DNA of 5,646 nucleotides from Treponema_I sp045597345 (lineage in GTDB: Bacteria > Spirochaetota > Spirochaetia > Treponematales > Treponemataceae). Location: contig JAZLJW010000176.1 in NCBI GenBank assembly GCA_045597345.1, forward strand, positions 1 through 5,646. Direction: 5' to 3'. The translations under genes and the position numbers were made by a program. Shown piece after piece: positions 5,549 to 5,646 of the stretch. The notes beneath the pieces were generated by a model. The model was not told the DNA's origin and did not search any database. It worked only from the letters and a program-made list of their open reading frames with translations. Within the stretch, counting starts at the first letter, position 1; the number at the start of each line of letters is the position of its first letter.

Positions 5549-5646
5549 ATGAAAAAAATTCTTGCTGTATTAATCGCAATCTCTCTGATTGCTACTATGG
5601 CTTTTGCTGCTACCCCAGCTGTATCAGTAGACGTAAAAGCTTCTGG
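5549..5646 (+). CDS. Exported protein with Sec signal peptide, N-terminal fragment (continues past right edge)
   Basis: Only 32 codons are visible. The N-terminus is a classic Sec signal peptide: MKK, a hydrophobic core from I4 to about A15, then A18-F19-A20 followed by A21-T22, giving a likely signal peptidase I cut after residue 20. There is no lipobox cysteine. The mature start (ATPAVSVDVKAS) has alternating polar and hydrophobic residues, as at the beginning of many outer-membrane beta-barrels, but too little is visible to name a family. Codon use is strongly biased (seven of eight Ala are GCT, all four Val are GTA), unlike the mixed usage of the minus-strand genes, which suggests high expression. 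It is divergent from the recombinase with 124 bp between. I see no good plus-strand sigma-70 promoter there. An abundant spirochaete-type envelope protein is my inference. Confidence 0.8.
   Translation, partial: MKKILAVLIAISLIATMAFAATPAVSVDVKAS

Overview
The window looks like a chromosomal segment from a host-associated bacterium, possibly a spirochaete of the Treponema type. That assignment is tentative. It rests on the style of the N-terminus of the exported protein at the right edge, the moderate G+C content and the number of cyclic-di-GMP/PAS signalling genes. No rRNA, tRNA, CRISPR array or insertion sequence was seen.

Layout, right to left. Four genes lie on the minus strand: a serine site-specific recombinase (4825-5424), a MATE-family efflux transporter (3390 to about 4742), a membrane-anchored degenerate-GGDEF/EAL protein (1891 to about 3273), and the first 614 codons of a multi-PAS sensor that runs off the left edge (1842 to <1). 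Divergent from the recombinase, on the plus strand, is the start of a gene for an exported protein with a clear signal peptide (5549 to >5646).

There are two functional groups. In the left half, an EAL phosphodiesterase with intact catalytic residues and a ruined GGDEF signature precedes a large soluble PAS sensor by 48 bp. Their junction carries a 14-bp inverted repeat, an extended -10 and no Shine-Dalgarno sequence, so expression of the sensor may be controlled in an unusual way. In the right half, the recombinase resembles the Mpi (multiple promoter invertase) type of DNA invertase and shares a 124-bp intergenic region with a predicted envelope protein gene. That region contains nested inverted repeats but no convincing promoter pointing at the envelope gene. 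A phase-variation switch is therefore a reasonable hypothesis, not a demonstrated one.

Smaller signals include a 13-bp direct repeat with a 21-bp period upstream of the EAL promoter, two back-to-back 11-bp palindromes before the MATE gene, and TTG or GTG start codons. No stretch longer than 300 bp lacks a gene.
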